Positions 11,594 through 24,745 are shown, counted from the first letter of the stretch. The stretch: 64,000 nucleotides of DNA from Typhlomys cinereus (GCA_023101885.1 JALPQD010000304.1:1240001-1304000); one strand, 5' to 3'. The notes: generated from the letters alone by a model not told the origin. Made by a program: numbers and translations.

Positions 11594-11960
11594 CCCTTTG
11601 TCCCACCCCGCTCTGCCGGTCGGACGCACGCGGGGTCCAGCCAGGACTCACCCCGTGACTCTAGGTAAGCCCCAGCTGCGCCCGCCCACCAGAACCCCAG
11701 GTCAGTCCAAGGGACCCGGCTCCTACCCCACCATCCAGCCGGAGCCGCGCACATGGCTGAGGGACGAGGAGGACCTCCCCCTGCGCCCGGGCCCCGCCCC
11801 AGCTGCCCTCGGGTTAAATAGCTCCACACCGACGCCCCCATCCTCCCTTTACCCCACCCCGCTCCACTGGTCTGGACGCGTGCACAGTCCAGCCGGGCCT
11901 CACCCCGCGACCTAGGTAATCTCTGTCCCAGCCCACCCCCAGAACCTCAGGCCAAATAAT
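11594..11960 (+). promoter_or_regulatory. L1 5' UTR with about 1.4 tandem promoter monomers
   Basis: Two related GC-rich segments begin at about 11594 and 11846: both run CCCACCCCGCTC, then a GGTC-GGACGC-like word, then GTCCAGCC, CTCACCCCG and CTAGGTAA. The spacing of about 252 bp fits a tandem monomer promoter as in rodent L1 families. The segments are CpG-rich, unlike the AT-rich surroundings. Confidence 0.65.
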
Positions 11961-12002
11961 TCAGTTTAGTGAAATTGAAAGATCTTAAGAGTTAAAACGA
12001 CA

Positions 12003-13017
12003 ATGCCAAAGTCAAAGTGCAAATCCATGAGAAGCAACACTCAAGTAAACAAATTTCCCACTGAAGAAATTAATCCCATAATGTTAGACTCCAACCAGAA
12101 CAAACCCACGGAAAAAGGCCAAGAAAGCCTGACCCAGGGGAAATCAGGGAGGAATTACATAATCGAATCAATTGCTTTGAAGAGGAACACAACAGACATT
12201 TGGAGGAGTTGAGAAAAACAGTGCAAGAAACAAAAACTGGCATAGAGCAGTTAAAACAGACTCAAGCAGAGTTTAAAACTGAGCTACAAGACAAGTTATC
12301 TTCAACCCAGAACTCTACAGAGAGTCTTATCAACAGAACTAATGAAGCAGAAAACAGAATTTCAGACCTTGAAGATAAAGTGGGAGTACTAACCAGCTCA
12401 ATGGAAGAGGTTGTTAAAGCCAAAAAGATACTTGAGAGAAATATCCAAGAGATATGGGACACCCTGAAGAAGCCTAACATGCGTATTCATGGAATACCAG
12501 AGCAAGAATCTCAAAATACCACCCCTGAGGAAATTTTTCAACGATCATCAAGGAAAACTTTCCTCATATAAAAAAAGAGAGGCCCATCCATATACGAGAG
12601 GCATTCCGCACCCCAAACAGATACGACCAAAACAGAAGCACGCCACGGCAAATAATAGTTAAAACGCTCCACATTCAAGATAAAGAACTGGTGCTGAGAG
12701 CTTCAAGGGAGAAAAAACAAGTCACTTTTAAAGGTAAACCTATTAAAAAAACAAATGACTTCTCAGTCGAAACAGTAAAAGCAAGAAGAGCTTGGAGAGA
12801 CATACTTCAAGTATTGAATGAGCAAAAATGTCAACCCAGGCTGATTTACCCTGCAAAACTATCAGTCATGATTGAGGGAGAAAGAAAAACTTTCCAGCAC
12901 AAAGACAACTTGAAGGGATACATGTCCACCAAACCAGGCCTTCAAAAAATGCTAGAAATGATACTCAAGCGTGAAGAAAAAAACAGGCATATCCAGGAGA
13001 ACAGAAGGCAAATATAA
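12003..13017 (+). pseudogene. L1 element 2 ORF1 (RNA-binding chaperone), frameshifted
   Basis: ORF1p of LINE-1 is a trimeric RNA-binding protein with a coiled coil, an RRM and a C-terminal domain. Here the ATG at 12003 opens MPKSKCKSMRSNTQVNKF. The frame breaks near 12195 and again near 12541, where one base is missing relative to the sister copy at about 19817. The coiled coil lies at about 12200-12470, and the RNA-binding part runs from HGIPEQESQN (12487) to the C-terminus with MLRASREKKQVTFKGKPI (12691 on). Two frameshifts make it non-functional. The third L1 at 19503 carries a parallel copy. Confidence 0.85.
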
Positions 13018-13067
13018 CACCATTAAAAGCGAAGCAATATACTTATAAAAACTACTAAACATAATAA

Positions 13068-16000
13068 ATGTCTGGAATTAAAAATAGTTTCTCCATTATA
13101 ACACTAAATGTTAATGGAATTAACTCACCGATCAAGAGACACAGATTACAAACTTGGATTAAAAATCACAATCCATCAATCTGCTGCCTGCAGGAAACCC
13201 ATCTCACCACAAAAGATAGGCACGTTCTAAAAATAAAAGGCTGGTCAACAATTCTACAAGCCAATGGAAGCAGAAAACAGGCAGGGGTAGCCATTATGCT
13301 ATCAGACAAAGTGGATTTCAAACCAAAAAAAAATTATAAGAGACACGGATGGATACTATATTTTAGTCACAGGTACAATTCACCAGGAAGACTTCACAAT
13401 ACTGAACATTTATGCACCCAATACGGGCCCCTCCACATTCATTAAGAAAACCCTACAGCGTCTAAAGCAAGAAATCAACCCCCACACGATAATTCTTGGG
13501 GACTTCAACACCGCCCTCTCAACATGGGATAGATCAACAGGTCAAAAGCTTAACAGAGACACTCTGGAAATTAATCAAACCCTGAAAGAAATGGACCTTA
13601 CAGATCTCTATCGAACTTTTCACCCATGCAACAAAGAATACACATTTTTCTCAGCAGCACACGGAACTTTCTCCAAAATAGATCACATACTGGGCCACAA
13701 AACTAATCTACACATATACAAAGAAGTTGAAATTCTAACCTGTGCCCTATCAGACCACCACGGCCTAAAGCTGGACATCCACAACACATCAAACAAGAGA
13801 AAATACACTAACTCCTGGAAACTTAACAATATGATGCTGAATGAGAACTGGATTCAGGAAGAAATTACAAAGGAAATTCAAGATTTCCTGAAAGTGAATG
13901 ATAACGAAAATACAACTTACCAAAATCTCTGGGATACAATGATAGCTGTCCTAAGAGGTAAGTTCATAGCTCTTAATGCCTACATCAAAAAAAATGGACA
14001 CATCAGAAATAAACAACTTAACAATGCAGCTTAAAGCTTTAGAGAAACTAGAGCAATCTGATCCCAAAAGTAGTAGAAGAGAGGAGATTAGCAGAATAAG
14101 GGGAGAAATATCTGAAATCGAGATTAAGAAAATGATAGAAAAAATCAACCAGTCAAAAAGCTGGTTCTTTGAAAAAATCAATAAGATTGATACACCCCTA
14201 GCTAAACTAACCAAAAGCAAGAGAGAGAAAACCCAAATTAACAAAATTAGAAATGAACATGGAGTTATCACTACTGATACCCAAGAAATCCAGAGAATTA
14301 TAACATCATATTTCAAAAACTTATATTCTGTGAAGCTTGACAACACAAAAGAGATGGATGAATTTCTAAGTAAACACAACTTACCTAAATTGAATCAGGA
14401 AGTTGTGAATTATTTAAATAGTCCTATAACATATAAGGAAATTGAGGAAGCAATCTCGAATCTTCGCACCAAAAAATGTCCTGGACCAGATGGATTCAGC
14501 ACAGAGTTCTACCAGACATTTAAGGAGTTAATAACACCAATACTCCTTAAACTGTTCCATCAAATAGCAAAGGAAGGAACACTACCAAATTCCTTCTATG
14601 AAGCTAATAGCATCTTAATCCCAAAACCTAATAAAGATTCACTTAAAAAAGAAAACTATAGGCCGATCTCTCTGATGAACACAGATGCAAAGATTCTCAA
14701 CAAAGTCTTAGGAAATCGGATTCAACAACATATCAAAAAGATCATTCACAGGGACCAAGTAGGCTTCATCCCCGGCACACAAGGTTGGTTCAACATACGC
14801 AAATCAATAAATGTAATTCATCATGTAAACCAGTCCAAAGTCCAAGACCACATGATACTCTCGATAGATGCAGAAAAAGCCTTTGACAAAATCTAACAGC
14901 CTTTTATGACCAAAACACTAGAGACTGTAGGAATGAAAGGAACTTTTATCAATATAATAAAAGCTGTATACAACAAGCCCACAGCAAGGATTATGCTCAA
15001 TGGGGAACAATTGGAAGCATTCCCACTTCAATCAAGAACTAGACAAGGCTGTCCACTCTCACCACTTCTATTCAATATTGTACTTGAAGTCTTAGCTGAA
15101 GCCATAAGACAAGAAAGGGACATAAGAGGGATTCAAATCGGCAAGGAAGAAGTCAAGCTATCCCTATTTGCAGATGACATGATCTTATACCTGAGTGATC
15201 CCAAAAACTCCACCAGGAAGCTCCTGGAACTCATTGAGAAGTTCAGCAGGGTGGCAGGATACAAAATAAATGTGCAAAAATCAGAGGCCTTCCTATATGC
15301 CCAGAATGAAAGAAGTGAAAAAGCCTTGAGAGAAACAATCCCATTTACTATAGCCCCTAAAAAAATGAAATACCTTGGTATAAACCTAACTAAGGAGGTA
15401 AAAGACCTTTACAATGAAAACTTTAAAACCCTAAAGAAAGAAATAGCAGAAGACACCAGAAGGTGGAAAGACCTCCCTTGTTCCTGGATTGGTAGAATCA
15501 ACATTGTAAATATGACCATCCTACCAAAGGCAATATACAAATTCAATGCTATACCAATTAAAATCCCAAAGCAATTCTTTAAAGAAGTTGAACAAATAAT
15601 CTCAAAATTCATATGGAGGCACAAAAGACCCAGGATAGCAAAGACAATCCTGAGTAATAAAAACACTGCTGGAGGTATTACCATACCAAACCTTAGTCTA
15701 TACTACAAATCCATAGTTGTAAAAACTGCCTGGTACTGGCTCCAAAATAGACACACAGATCAATGGATAAGGGTTGAAGACCCAGATATAAGCCCACAAA
15801 AATACAGCCATTTGGTCTTTGACAAAGGGGCCCAAAGAATCCAATGGAAAAAGAACAGCATCTTCAACAAATGGTGCTGGCAAAATTGGATCTCCACATG
15901 CAGAAGATTAAAGCTGGACCCATACTTGTCACCATGTACAAGACTTAATTCCAAATGGATCAAGGACCTTGATTTAAGGCCAGAGACTTTGAAAACCATA

Positions 16001-16816
16001 GTTGAAAGGATAGGGAACTCCCTCGAGCTGATTGGGCTAGGCCAACATTTCCTAAACAGACATTCAGTGGCACAGTCACTGCTACCAACTCTCAACAGTT
16101 GGGATCTTGTGAAATTAAAGAGCTTTTGTTCAGATAAAGAGATTGTAACACGAGCTCAAAGGCAACCCACAGAATGGGAGAAAATCTTCACTAACCACAT
16201 ATCTGACAGAGCTCTACTGTCCAGAGTGCACAAAGAACTTAAAAAACTAAACACCAAGGAAAACAATGGCCCAATTAAAAAATGGGCCCTGGAACTTAAA
16301 AGAAACTTTACCAGGGATGAAATTAAAATGTCTAACAAATATCTGAAAAAATGCTCCACTTCCTTAGCCATCAAGGAAATGCAAATCAAAACCTCCCTGA
16401 GATATCATCTCACCCCTGTCAGGATGGCAAAAATCCACAATACAAACAACGACAAATGCTGGAGAGGATGTGGAGAGAGGGGAACTCTCCTACATTGCTG
16501 GTGGGAATGCAGGCTCATACAGCCACTCTGGCGAGCCGTCTGGAGATTCTTAAAGAAATTAAAGATTGAAATGTCATATGACCCTGCTATTCCACTTTTG
16601 GGAATAACCCCCCATGCAGCAGAGGTTCGCCTCGATAGCACAAGCTCGACCATGTTCATAGCAGCACTGTTTACAATAGCAAAGTCGTGGAATCAACGTA
16701 AATGTCCAACAGTTGACGAGTGGATAAGGAAACTGTGGTACATCTATACAATGGAGTACTACTCAGCCATCAAAAATAATGAATTACTGGAATTTGTGGG
16801 AAATGGATGTCATTAG
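13068..16816 (+). pseudogene. L1 element 2 ORF2 (endonuclease and reverse transcriptase), broken
   Basis: The product would be the L1 endonuclease/reverse transcriptase. The endonuclease starts at the ATG at 13068 with ITLNVNGINSPIKRHRLQTW and the CCLQETHL motif (about 13179). The reverse transcriptase core has [17 protein letters not shown] (about 14475) and the catalytic FADD at 15167-15178. A C-terminal Cys/His knuckle ([18 protein letters not shown]) lies at about 16457-16510. The frame is lost near 13320-13440 and again near 13980, and a CAA-to-TAA type stop sits at 14894-14896. The long intact stretch 14906-16816 suggests a fairly young copy. Confidence 0.9.
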
Positions 16817-17880
16817 AAACAATTATATTAAGTGAAGTATCCCAAACCCAGAAAATTAAGCGCCGTATGTACTCCCTAATAGGTGGCTCCTAGTACCAAA
16901 CTCACCCAGCCCACATTGAGACACTCAAAGTTAAACCTATGTAACACAGTAATTGCAAGGATTATGAACAAGAGAGATGGGGTAGGAGGGCCACACCAGA
17001 AACAAGGAGAGAGGGGACCATGTTACAGCAGAGAAAATAGGCCTCCATCAAGGACTGCAAGTAAGTAATGTGACACCGGGTTAAGTTCACAGTCGTTCTT
17101 TCCTGATCTCACCAGAAGGGGAGGGCATATAGTCTAGCAGATAAAAAGTAATCATTTTGCAAATGGGTGATAGACCCCTCCCTCACTGAGGTTTCCTACT
17201 CTTATTACATCTACCCTTGAATGTGCTATTATAACAAGACTCCAGTTTAATAGCTTTTTGTCTCTGGCCAGGGGGTGACATACAGTGCCCATCACGATGG
17301 AGTGAAGGGCATTGCAGGAGCAGCAAAACTGCAAAAGAAAATCAACAAACCACAATCCAGAACTTCAGAGACTCTATATCAATCACATAGAACTAGGCCA
17401 GCCAAATATCTCCCCATCCTGGAGCTCAGGGACATTTGCGGAAGAGGGGGCGGTAAGATTGTAAGAGCAAAAGGATGGGAGGAACAACGATTTGCAAGAT
17501 TCTCAACAATAGTTGGGGCCAAAGCAATCATAATGGGACTTTGCATGCCCTGCGCAATGTCTAGCGCACTGTTGCCCTCATAAAGTCTAGCATCTGTTAA
17601 GGGCACCGAGATCCCTGGAGGCAAGGGATTGACAGCCACAGTAGTGCTCCTATGCTTAAGGGGAACAAGAGAAAGGGCTTATGGAAATACCACTGGGTCC
17701 TTATATGCCATCGGAGAGGAGGACCCAGTGGAGAGTCAGACGTACACAATAAAGGACTCTCTGGGAATTGGGGGGGAGGCACTGGGGGATGGGGAAGGAG
17801 AGGAGGGGGAGGAGAGGATTGGGGGGAGGAGGGGGGAGAGAGGGAACTGGTAAAAAAAATTTTTTAAATGTATAATTACA
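16817..17880 (+). mobile_element. L1 element 2 3' UTR with G-rich polypurine tract
   Basis: This is the reference copy for the 3' UTR that also appears at 7742, 18729, 25448, 40690 and, reversed, at 42030. It has the ATTTGCGGAAGAGG segment (17434) and the CTATGCTTAAGG segment (17650), then an uninterrupted purine stretch at about 17770-17850 in which G runs dominate, then an AT-rich tail. The purine tract is a usual L1 3' UTR trait and could form G-quadruplexes. Confidence 0.85.
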
Positions 17881-17908
17881 TTTTTAATAAAATATTAATT
17901 AATTAATT

Positions 17909-19502
17909 AATTAACAAATGATTTCTCAATGGAAACAGTAAAAGCAAGAAAAGCTTGAAAACGTGCTTCAAGTATTAAATGAGCAAAAATGTCAAGCCAG
18001 GCTGATGTCCCCAACAAAACTATCCATCGTGATCGAGGGAGAAAGAAAAGTTTTCCAGCACAAAGACAACTTGAAGGCTTACATGTCTACCAAACCAGGC
18101 CTTCAAAAAATGTTAGAAATGATACTCGAGCTTGAATAAAAAACAAGTGTGTCCAGGAGGACAGAAGGGAAGTATAATACCACCACAACCTAAAATCCAA
18201 ACAATATACTTACAAAAGCCACTTAAAATAAAAAATGTCCGGAATTAAAAATAATTTCTCCATTGTAACATTAAATATCAATGGAATTAACTCACCGACC
18301 AGGAGACACAGATTACAGACTTGGATTAAAAATTACAACCCATCATCTGCGGCCTGTATGAAACTCATCTCACCACAAGAGATAGGCATATCCTAAAAAT
18401 AAAAGGCTGGTCCAAAATTATGCAAGCTAATGGAACCAGGAAACAGGCTGGGGTAGCCATTTTGTTGTATAACAAAGTGGACTTCAAACCAAAAAAAAAT
18501 CGTAAGAGACAGAGATGGATAATACATTTTAGTCACAGATACAATTCGCCGGGAAGACTTCATAATACTGAACACATATGCACCTAATATGGGTTCAGTC
18601 AAACCCTACAGCATTTAAGTGAGAAATCAACCGCAAAGGGATCAACACCACCCTTTCAACATGGGATAGATCAACAGGTCAAAAGCTTAACAGAGACGCA
18701 TTGAAACTTAATCAAACCCTTACTGAAAGAAACAAGGAGAGAGGGGACCATGTCACAGCAGAGAAAATAGGCCTCCATCAAGGACTGCAAGTGGTGACAT
18801 ACAATGCCCATCAGGATGGAGTGAAGGGCATTGCAGGAGCAGCAAAACTGCAAAAGAAAATCAACAAACCATAATCCAGAACTTCAGAGACTCTATATCA
18901 ACCACCTAGAACTAGGCCAGCCTAATCTCTCCCCATCCTGAAGCTCAGGGATATTTGCGGAAGAGGAGGCGGTAAGATTGTAAGAGCCCAAGGATGGGAG
19001 GAGCAATGATATGCAAGATACTCCACACAAGTTAGGGCTGAAGCAATCATAATTGGACTTTGCATGCCCTGCGCAATGCCCAACACACTATTGACCCCAC
19101 AAAGTCTAGCATTTGCTAAAGGCACCAAGATCCTTGGAGGCAAGGGATTGACAGCCACAGTAGTGTTCCTATGCTTAAGGGGAACACAGGAAAACATTCA
19201 GGGAAATGTCACTGGGTCCTTGTATGTCATTGGAGAGGAGGGTCCAGAGGAGAGTCTGGCCACTGGGTCCTTGTACATCATTGGAGAGGAGGGCCCAGAG
19301 GAGAGTCTGGCATGCACATGAAAGGATTCTCCAGGGATTCGGGAGAGGGGGGAGACACTGGGGCATGGGGAGGGAGGGGTAAGGGGAGAGGAGCAGGGGA
19401 GTTGGGAGGAGGAGAAGGGAAGAAGGGAACCGGTGTACCTACTAAGTTTGTATGAGCAGAAATAATAATAAAAAATGTTTAAAAATAAATAAATCAATCA
19501 AA
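17909..19502 (+). mobile_element. Old L1 (element 1), right part with two internal deletions
   Basis: It continues element 1 exactly where 11591 stopped (AATTAACAAATG). It covers the end of ORF1, the ORF1/ORF2 gap and the ORF2 endonuclease start (about 18238-18727), and then jumps at about 18728 straight into 3' UTR sequence equal to 16999 of element 2. About 3.4 kb of ORF2 is missing. A second gap of about 210 bp lies at about 18791. It ends in a polypurine tract and an A-rich tail near 19500. Within 19201-19315 an imperfect 60-bp segment with CACTGGGTCCTTG is repeated twice. Confidence 0.85.
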
Positions 19503-21297
19503 AAAATTAACAAAAATAAGCATCGAGCAGTTAAAACAGACTCAAGCAGAGTTTAAAACTGAACTAAAAGACAAGTTATCTTCAATCCAGAACTCAACAG
19601 AGTCTTATCAACAGAACTAACAAAGCAGAAAATAGAATTTCAGACCTTGAAGACAAAGTAGGAATATTAACCAGCTCAATTGAAGAGGTTAAAGCCAAAA
19701 AGATACTTGAGAGAAATATTCAAGAGTTATGCGACACCCTGAAGAAGCCTAACATGCGTATTCATGGAATACCAGACCAAGAATCCCAAAATACCACACA
19801 TGAGGAAATTTTCCAAACCATCATTAAGGAAAACTTTCCTCATCTAAAAAAAGAGAGACCCATCCATATATAAGAGGCATTCTGCACCCCAAACAGATTT
19901 GAACAAAATAGAAACTTGCCACCGCAAATAGTAGTTAAAACACTCCATATTCAAGATTAAGAAAGAGTGCTGAAAGCTTCAAGGGAAAAAAAATCAAGTC
20001 ACTTTTAAAGGTAAACCTATTAAAATAACAAATGACTTCTCAGTCGAAACAGTAAAAGCAAGAAGAGCTTGGAGAGACATACTTCAACTATTGAATGAGC
20101 AAAAATGTCAACCAGGCTAATATACCCCGCAAAACTATCCATCATGATCGAGGGAGAAAGAAAAATCTTCCAGCACTAAGACAAACTTTAAGGGATATAT
20201 GTCCACCAAACCAGGCCTTCAAAAAATGCTACAAATGATACTCAAGCGTGAAGAAAAAAACAGGCATATCCAGGAGAACAGAAGGGAAGTATAACACCAC
20301 TAAAAGTGAAACGATATATTTACAAAAGCCACTAAACATAATAAATGTCTGGAATTAAAAATAGTTTCTCCATTATAACACTAAATGTTAATGGAATTAA
20401 CTCACCGATCAAGAGACACAGATTACAAACTTGGATTAAAAATCAGAATCCATCGATCTGCTGCCTGCAGGAAACCCATCTCACGACAAAAGATAGATAC
20501 ATCTAAAAAATAAAAGGATGGTCCAAAATTCTGCAAGCTAATGGAACCAGGAAACAGGCAGGGGTAGCCATTATGCTAGGGTTCAAAGTGGACTTCAAAT
20601 CAAAAAAACATGATAAGAGACACACACAGATGGATACTACATTTTAGTCACAGGTACAATTCACCAGGAAGACTTCACAATAATGAACATATATGCACCC
20701 AATATGGGCCCCCCCCCACATTAATTAAGAAAACCCTACAATGTCTAAACCAAGAAATCAACCCCAAAACAATAATTCTTGGGAATTTCAACACCACCCT
20801 CTCAACACGGGATAGATCAACAAGTCACTTTGAACTTAATCAAACCATTACTGAAATGGACTTTACAGATCTCTATCATACTTTTCATCCACGTACCAAA
20901 GAATACACATTTTTCTCAGCAGCACATGGAACTTTCTCCAAAATAGATCACATATTGGGCCACAAAACGAATCTCCACATATACAGGAAAGTTAAAATTC
21001 TAGCCTGTACCCTATCAGACCAACAAAAAATAAAGCTTGGCATCCACAACACAACAAACAACAGAAAATACACTAACTCCTGGAAACTTAATACAGTGTT
21101 GCTGAATGAGAATTGGATTCAGGAAGAAATTAAAAAGGAAATTCAAGACTTCCTGAAAGCGAACGATAATGAAAATACAACTTACCAAAATCTTTGGGAC
21201 ACAATGAAAGCTGGCCTAAGAGGTAAGTTCATAGCTCTTAATGTCCACATCAAAAAAATAAAAACATCAGGAATAAATAACTTAACAATGCAGCTTA

Positions 21298-21760
21298 GCT
21301 CCCTGACCCGCCGCTCAGGACGCGCCGGCTGGGGATGCCCCCGCACCGCTGATCCTGCCTCCGCCCCCGCCTCAGCCGCCTCCTGCACCCGTCCAGCTGG
21401 GCAGCGCTGCCTCCTCCCACCCTCCTTCCGCTTCGGTCTGTGCGTCTGGACTTGGCTGGCTCCCGCCAGCCCCTTGCTATTACTTTGCCCTGAGAGATGC
21501 AGCCAGAGGTACTGGGTCCCCAAGGGCTCAAGCCCTCTTTTGGCCTGTGAAGAATTCAAGAGCCTCATTTTGTGGGTTTTGGTGATGTTGGAGGAATACT
21601 CCGCAGCCCATCACCCCCAGTCCTTATTGCTTCTGGTTTGGAGCTCCGGACCAAGGCCTTCGTCCTGGTCAGTTTTTTTAATGATTATTTAACAGTGTAA
21701 CTTTTAGACCTGTGTGATATCTATAAAACGTCCAATAAAGAAAGGCACCACAAAAAAAAA
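21298..21760 (+). mobile_element. Processed retrocopy of an unidentified mRNA inside L1 element 3
   Basis: A 463-bp block, GC-rich at its 5' end, interrupts L1 ORF2. It ends with AATAAA (21734-21739), GAAAGGCACCAC and an A run, and is bracketed by a perfect 14-bp target duplication (21284-21297 and 21761-21774). The 5' 200 bp look like a CpG-rich first exon/5' UTR. A short frame starts at an ATG near 21497 (MQPEVLGPQGLKPSFGL, then a stop). The parent gene is not recognised. The AUG-side quality and the short body suggest a small-protein mRNA or a non-coding host transcript. Confidence 0.85.
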
Positions 21761-24469
21761 AACAATGCAGCTTAAAGCTTTATAGACACTAGAGCAATCT
21801 GATCCCAAAAGCAGTAGAAGGGAGGAGATTAGAAAAATAAGGGGAGAAATATTCAAAATTGAGATTGGGAAACAATATAGAGAATCAGCCAGTCAAAAAG
21901 CTGTTTTTAAAAAAAAAAAATCAGTAAGATTGATACACCCCTAGCTAAATTAACCAAAAGCAAGAGAGAGAAAACCCAAATTAACAAAATTAGAAATGAA
22001 AATGGAGATATCATTACTGATACACAAGAAATCCAGAGAATTATAATATCATATTTTGAAAACTTATACTCTGTGAAATTTGACAACACAATGGATGAAT
22101 TCCTCAGTAAGCACAACTTACCTAAATTGAATCAGAAAGTTGTGAATTATTTAAATAGTCCTATAACATACGAGGAAATTGATGAAGTAATCTCGAATCT
22201 TCCCACCAAGAAATGTGCTGAACCACATAGATTCAGCACAGAGTTCTATCAGACATTTAAGGAGCTAATAACACCAATACTCCTTAAACTGTTCCATCAA
22301 ATAGCAAAGGAAGGAACACTACCAAATTCCTTCTATGAAGCCAATATCATCTTAATCCCAAAACCCAATAAAAATATACTTAAAAAAGAAAACTATCTGC
22401 CAATCTCTCTGATGAACACAGATGCGCAGATTCACAAGAAAGTCTTAGGATATTAGATTAAAAAATATACCAAAGAGATCATTCACGGGGATCAAGTAGG
22501 CTTTATCCCAGGCACACAAGGTTGGTTCAACATACACAAATCAATAAATGTAATTCATTATATAAGCCAGTCCAAAATCCAAGACCCCATGATACTCTCA
22601 ATAGATGCAGAAAAAGCTTTTGACAACATCCAACACCCTTTATGACCAAAACCCTAGGGACAGTTGGAATGGAAGGAACCTTTATCAATATAATAAAAGC
22701 TGTATACAGCAAGCTAACAGCAAGGATTATACTCAGTGACGAAAACTTGAAACATTCCCGCTTCGATCAGGAACTAGACAAGGCTGTCCACTCTCAATAC
22801 TTCTATTCAATATTGTATTTGAAGTCTTAGCTGAAGCCATAAGACAAGAAAGGGACATAAAAGGGATTCAAATCGGCAAGGAAGAAGTCAGGTTATCTCT
22901 ATTTACAGATGACATGATCTTATACCTGAGTGATTCCAAAAACTCCACCATGAAATTCCTGGACCTAATACAGAAGTTCAGGAGGGTGGCAGGATACATA
23001 ATAAACGTACAAAAATCAGTGGCCTTCCTCTATGCCCAGAATGAAAGAAGTGAAAAAGCCCTGAGAGAAACAATCCCATTTACTATAGCCCCTAAAAACT
23101 GAAATACCTTGGTATAAACCTAACCAAGGAAGTAAAACACTTTACAATGAAAACTTTAAAATCCTAAAGAAAGAAATTGCAGAAGCCACTAGAAGGTAGA
23201 AAGACCTCCCATGTTCCTGGTTTGACAGAATCAATATCATAAAAATGACCATCCTACCAAAAGCAATATACAGATTCAGTGCTATACCAATCAAAATCCC
23301 AAAGCAATTCTTTAAAAAGGTTGATCAGACAATCTCAAAATACATATGGAGCTACAAAAGACCCAGCATAGCAAAAACAATTGTGAGTAACAAAAACACG
23401 GCTGGAGGTATCAACATATCAAACCTCAGTTTATACTACAAATCCATAGTTGTAAAAACAGCCTGGTACTGGCTCCAAAATAGACACACAGATCAATGGA
23501 TAAGAGTTGAAGACACAGTTATAGGCCCACACAACTACAGCCATTTGATCTTTGACAAAGGGGCCCAAAGAATCCAATGGAAAAAGAACAGCATCTTCCA
23601 CAAATGGTGCTGGCAAAACTGGATGTTCATATGCAGAAGATTAAAACTGGACCCGTAATTGTCACCATGTACAAGAATTAATTCCAAATGAATCAAGGAC
23701 CTCAATATAAGGCCAGAAGACTATAAGAACCTTAGTTGAAAGGGTAGGGAACTCCCTCGAGCTGATTGGGCTAGGCCAACAGCTCCTAAACAGACATCTA
23801 ATGGCACAGTGAATACAACCAACACTCAACAGTTGGGATCTTGTGAAATTAAAGAGCTTCTGTTCAGATAAAGAGATTGTAACTCAATCACGAAGGCAAC
23901 CCACAGACTGGAGAAAATCTTCACTAACTACATATCTGATAGAGCACTATTATGCAGAGTGCACAAAGAACTTAGAAAACTAAACACCAAAGAAACTAAT
24001 GGCCCAATTAAAAAATGGGCCTTGAAAAGAAACTTTACCAGGGACGAAATTAAAATGTCTAACAAATATCTTTAAAAATGCTCCACATCCTTAGCCATCA
24101 GGGAAATGCAAATCAAAACCTCCCTGAGATATCATCGCACCCCGGTCAAGATGGCAAAAATCCACAATACAAACAACACCAAATCCTGGAAAGGATGTGG
24201 CGAAAAGGGAACTCTCCTACATTGCTGGTGGGAATGCAGGCTCACACAACCACTCAGGAGAGCCATCTGGCGATTCTTAAAAAATTTAAAGATTGAAATG
24301 CCATATGACCCTGCTATTCCACTTTTGGGAATAATCCCCCATACGGCAAAAATTCACCTCAATAGCACAAGCACGACCATGTTCATAGCACTGTTTACAA
24401 TAGCAAAGTCATGGAATCAACCCCAATGCCCAACAGTTGACGAGTGGATAAGGAAAATGTGGTACATTT

Positions 24470-24745
24470 TTTTAAAGTGTTTATTCTTTTTTTATTTTTT
24501 TATTATTTATTCAATTGTGCGTGCGTGTGTGCGTGTAGAACCACGGACGAATTCGGGAACCACCATGGACGCCTCCACTTCTTCCTTGTTTACTCTGCCC
24601 CAGGATTCATAGGCTCCGCCCTACCAGGACCAGAAACGCCAGCTGCTGCTTCCGCCTGGCGTCTATACGTGGGGTCTAGGATCCGAACTCAGGACCTTCC
24701 GCCTGCAAAGCAGAGGCTTAACCCCTGAGCCACCTCTCCAGCCCC
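24470..24745 (-). repeat. tRNA-derived SINE, reverse orientation
   Basis: A full copy of the window's main SINE, read on the minus strand: GGGGCTGGAGAGGTGGCTCA at the 5' end with an A box, a B box like GTTCGGATCC, a body and an AT-rich tail with a GT/CA microsatellite. It is flanked by a perfect 17-bp target duplication (24453-24469 and 24746-24762) within L1 element 3. Confidence 0.92.

Larger units (their letters stand above)
11592..17908 (+). mobile_element. Near full-length L1 (element 2), nested in element 1
   Basis: A complete L1 layout: GC-rich 5' UTR (11592-12000), ORF1 (12003-13017), ORF2 (13068-16816), 3' UTR with polypurine tract (16817-17850) and an A/T-rich tail. The target duplication of 11 bp is perfect (11581-11591 and 17909-17919). 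All coding frames are interrupted, so it cannot move by itself. It is younger than element 1, into which it inserted. Confidence 0.93.

Noticed and set aside
20610..21692. Plus-strand frame of 360 residues
   Set aside because: It is L1 ORF2 endonuclease sequence running by chance into the processed retrocopy at 21298.
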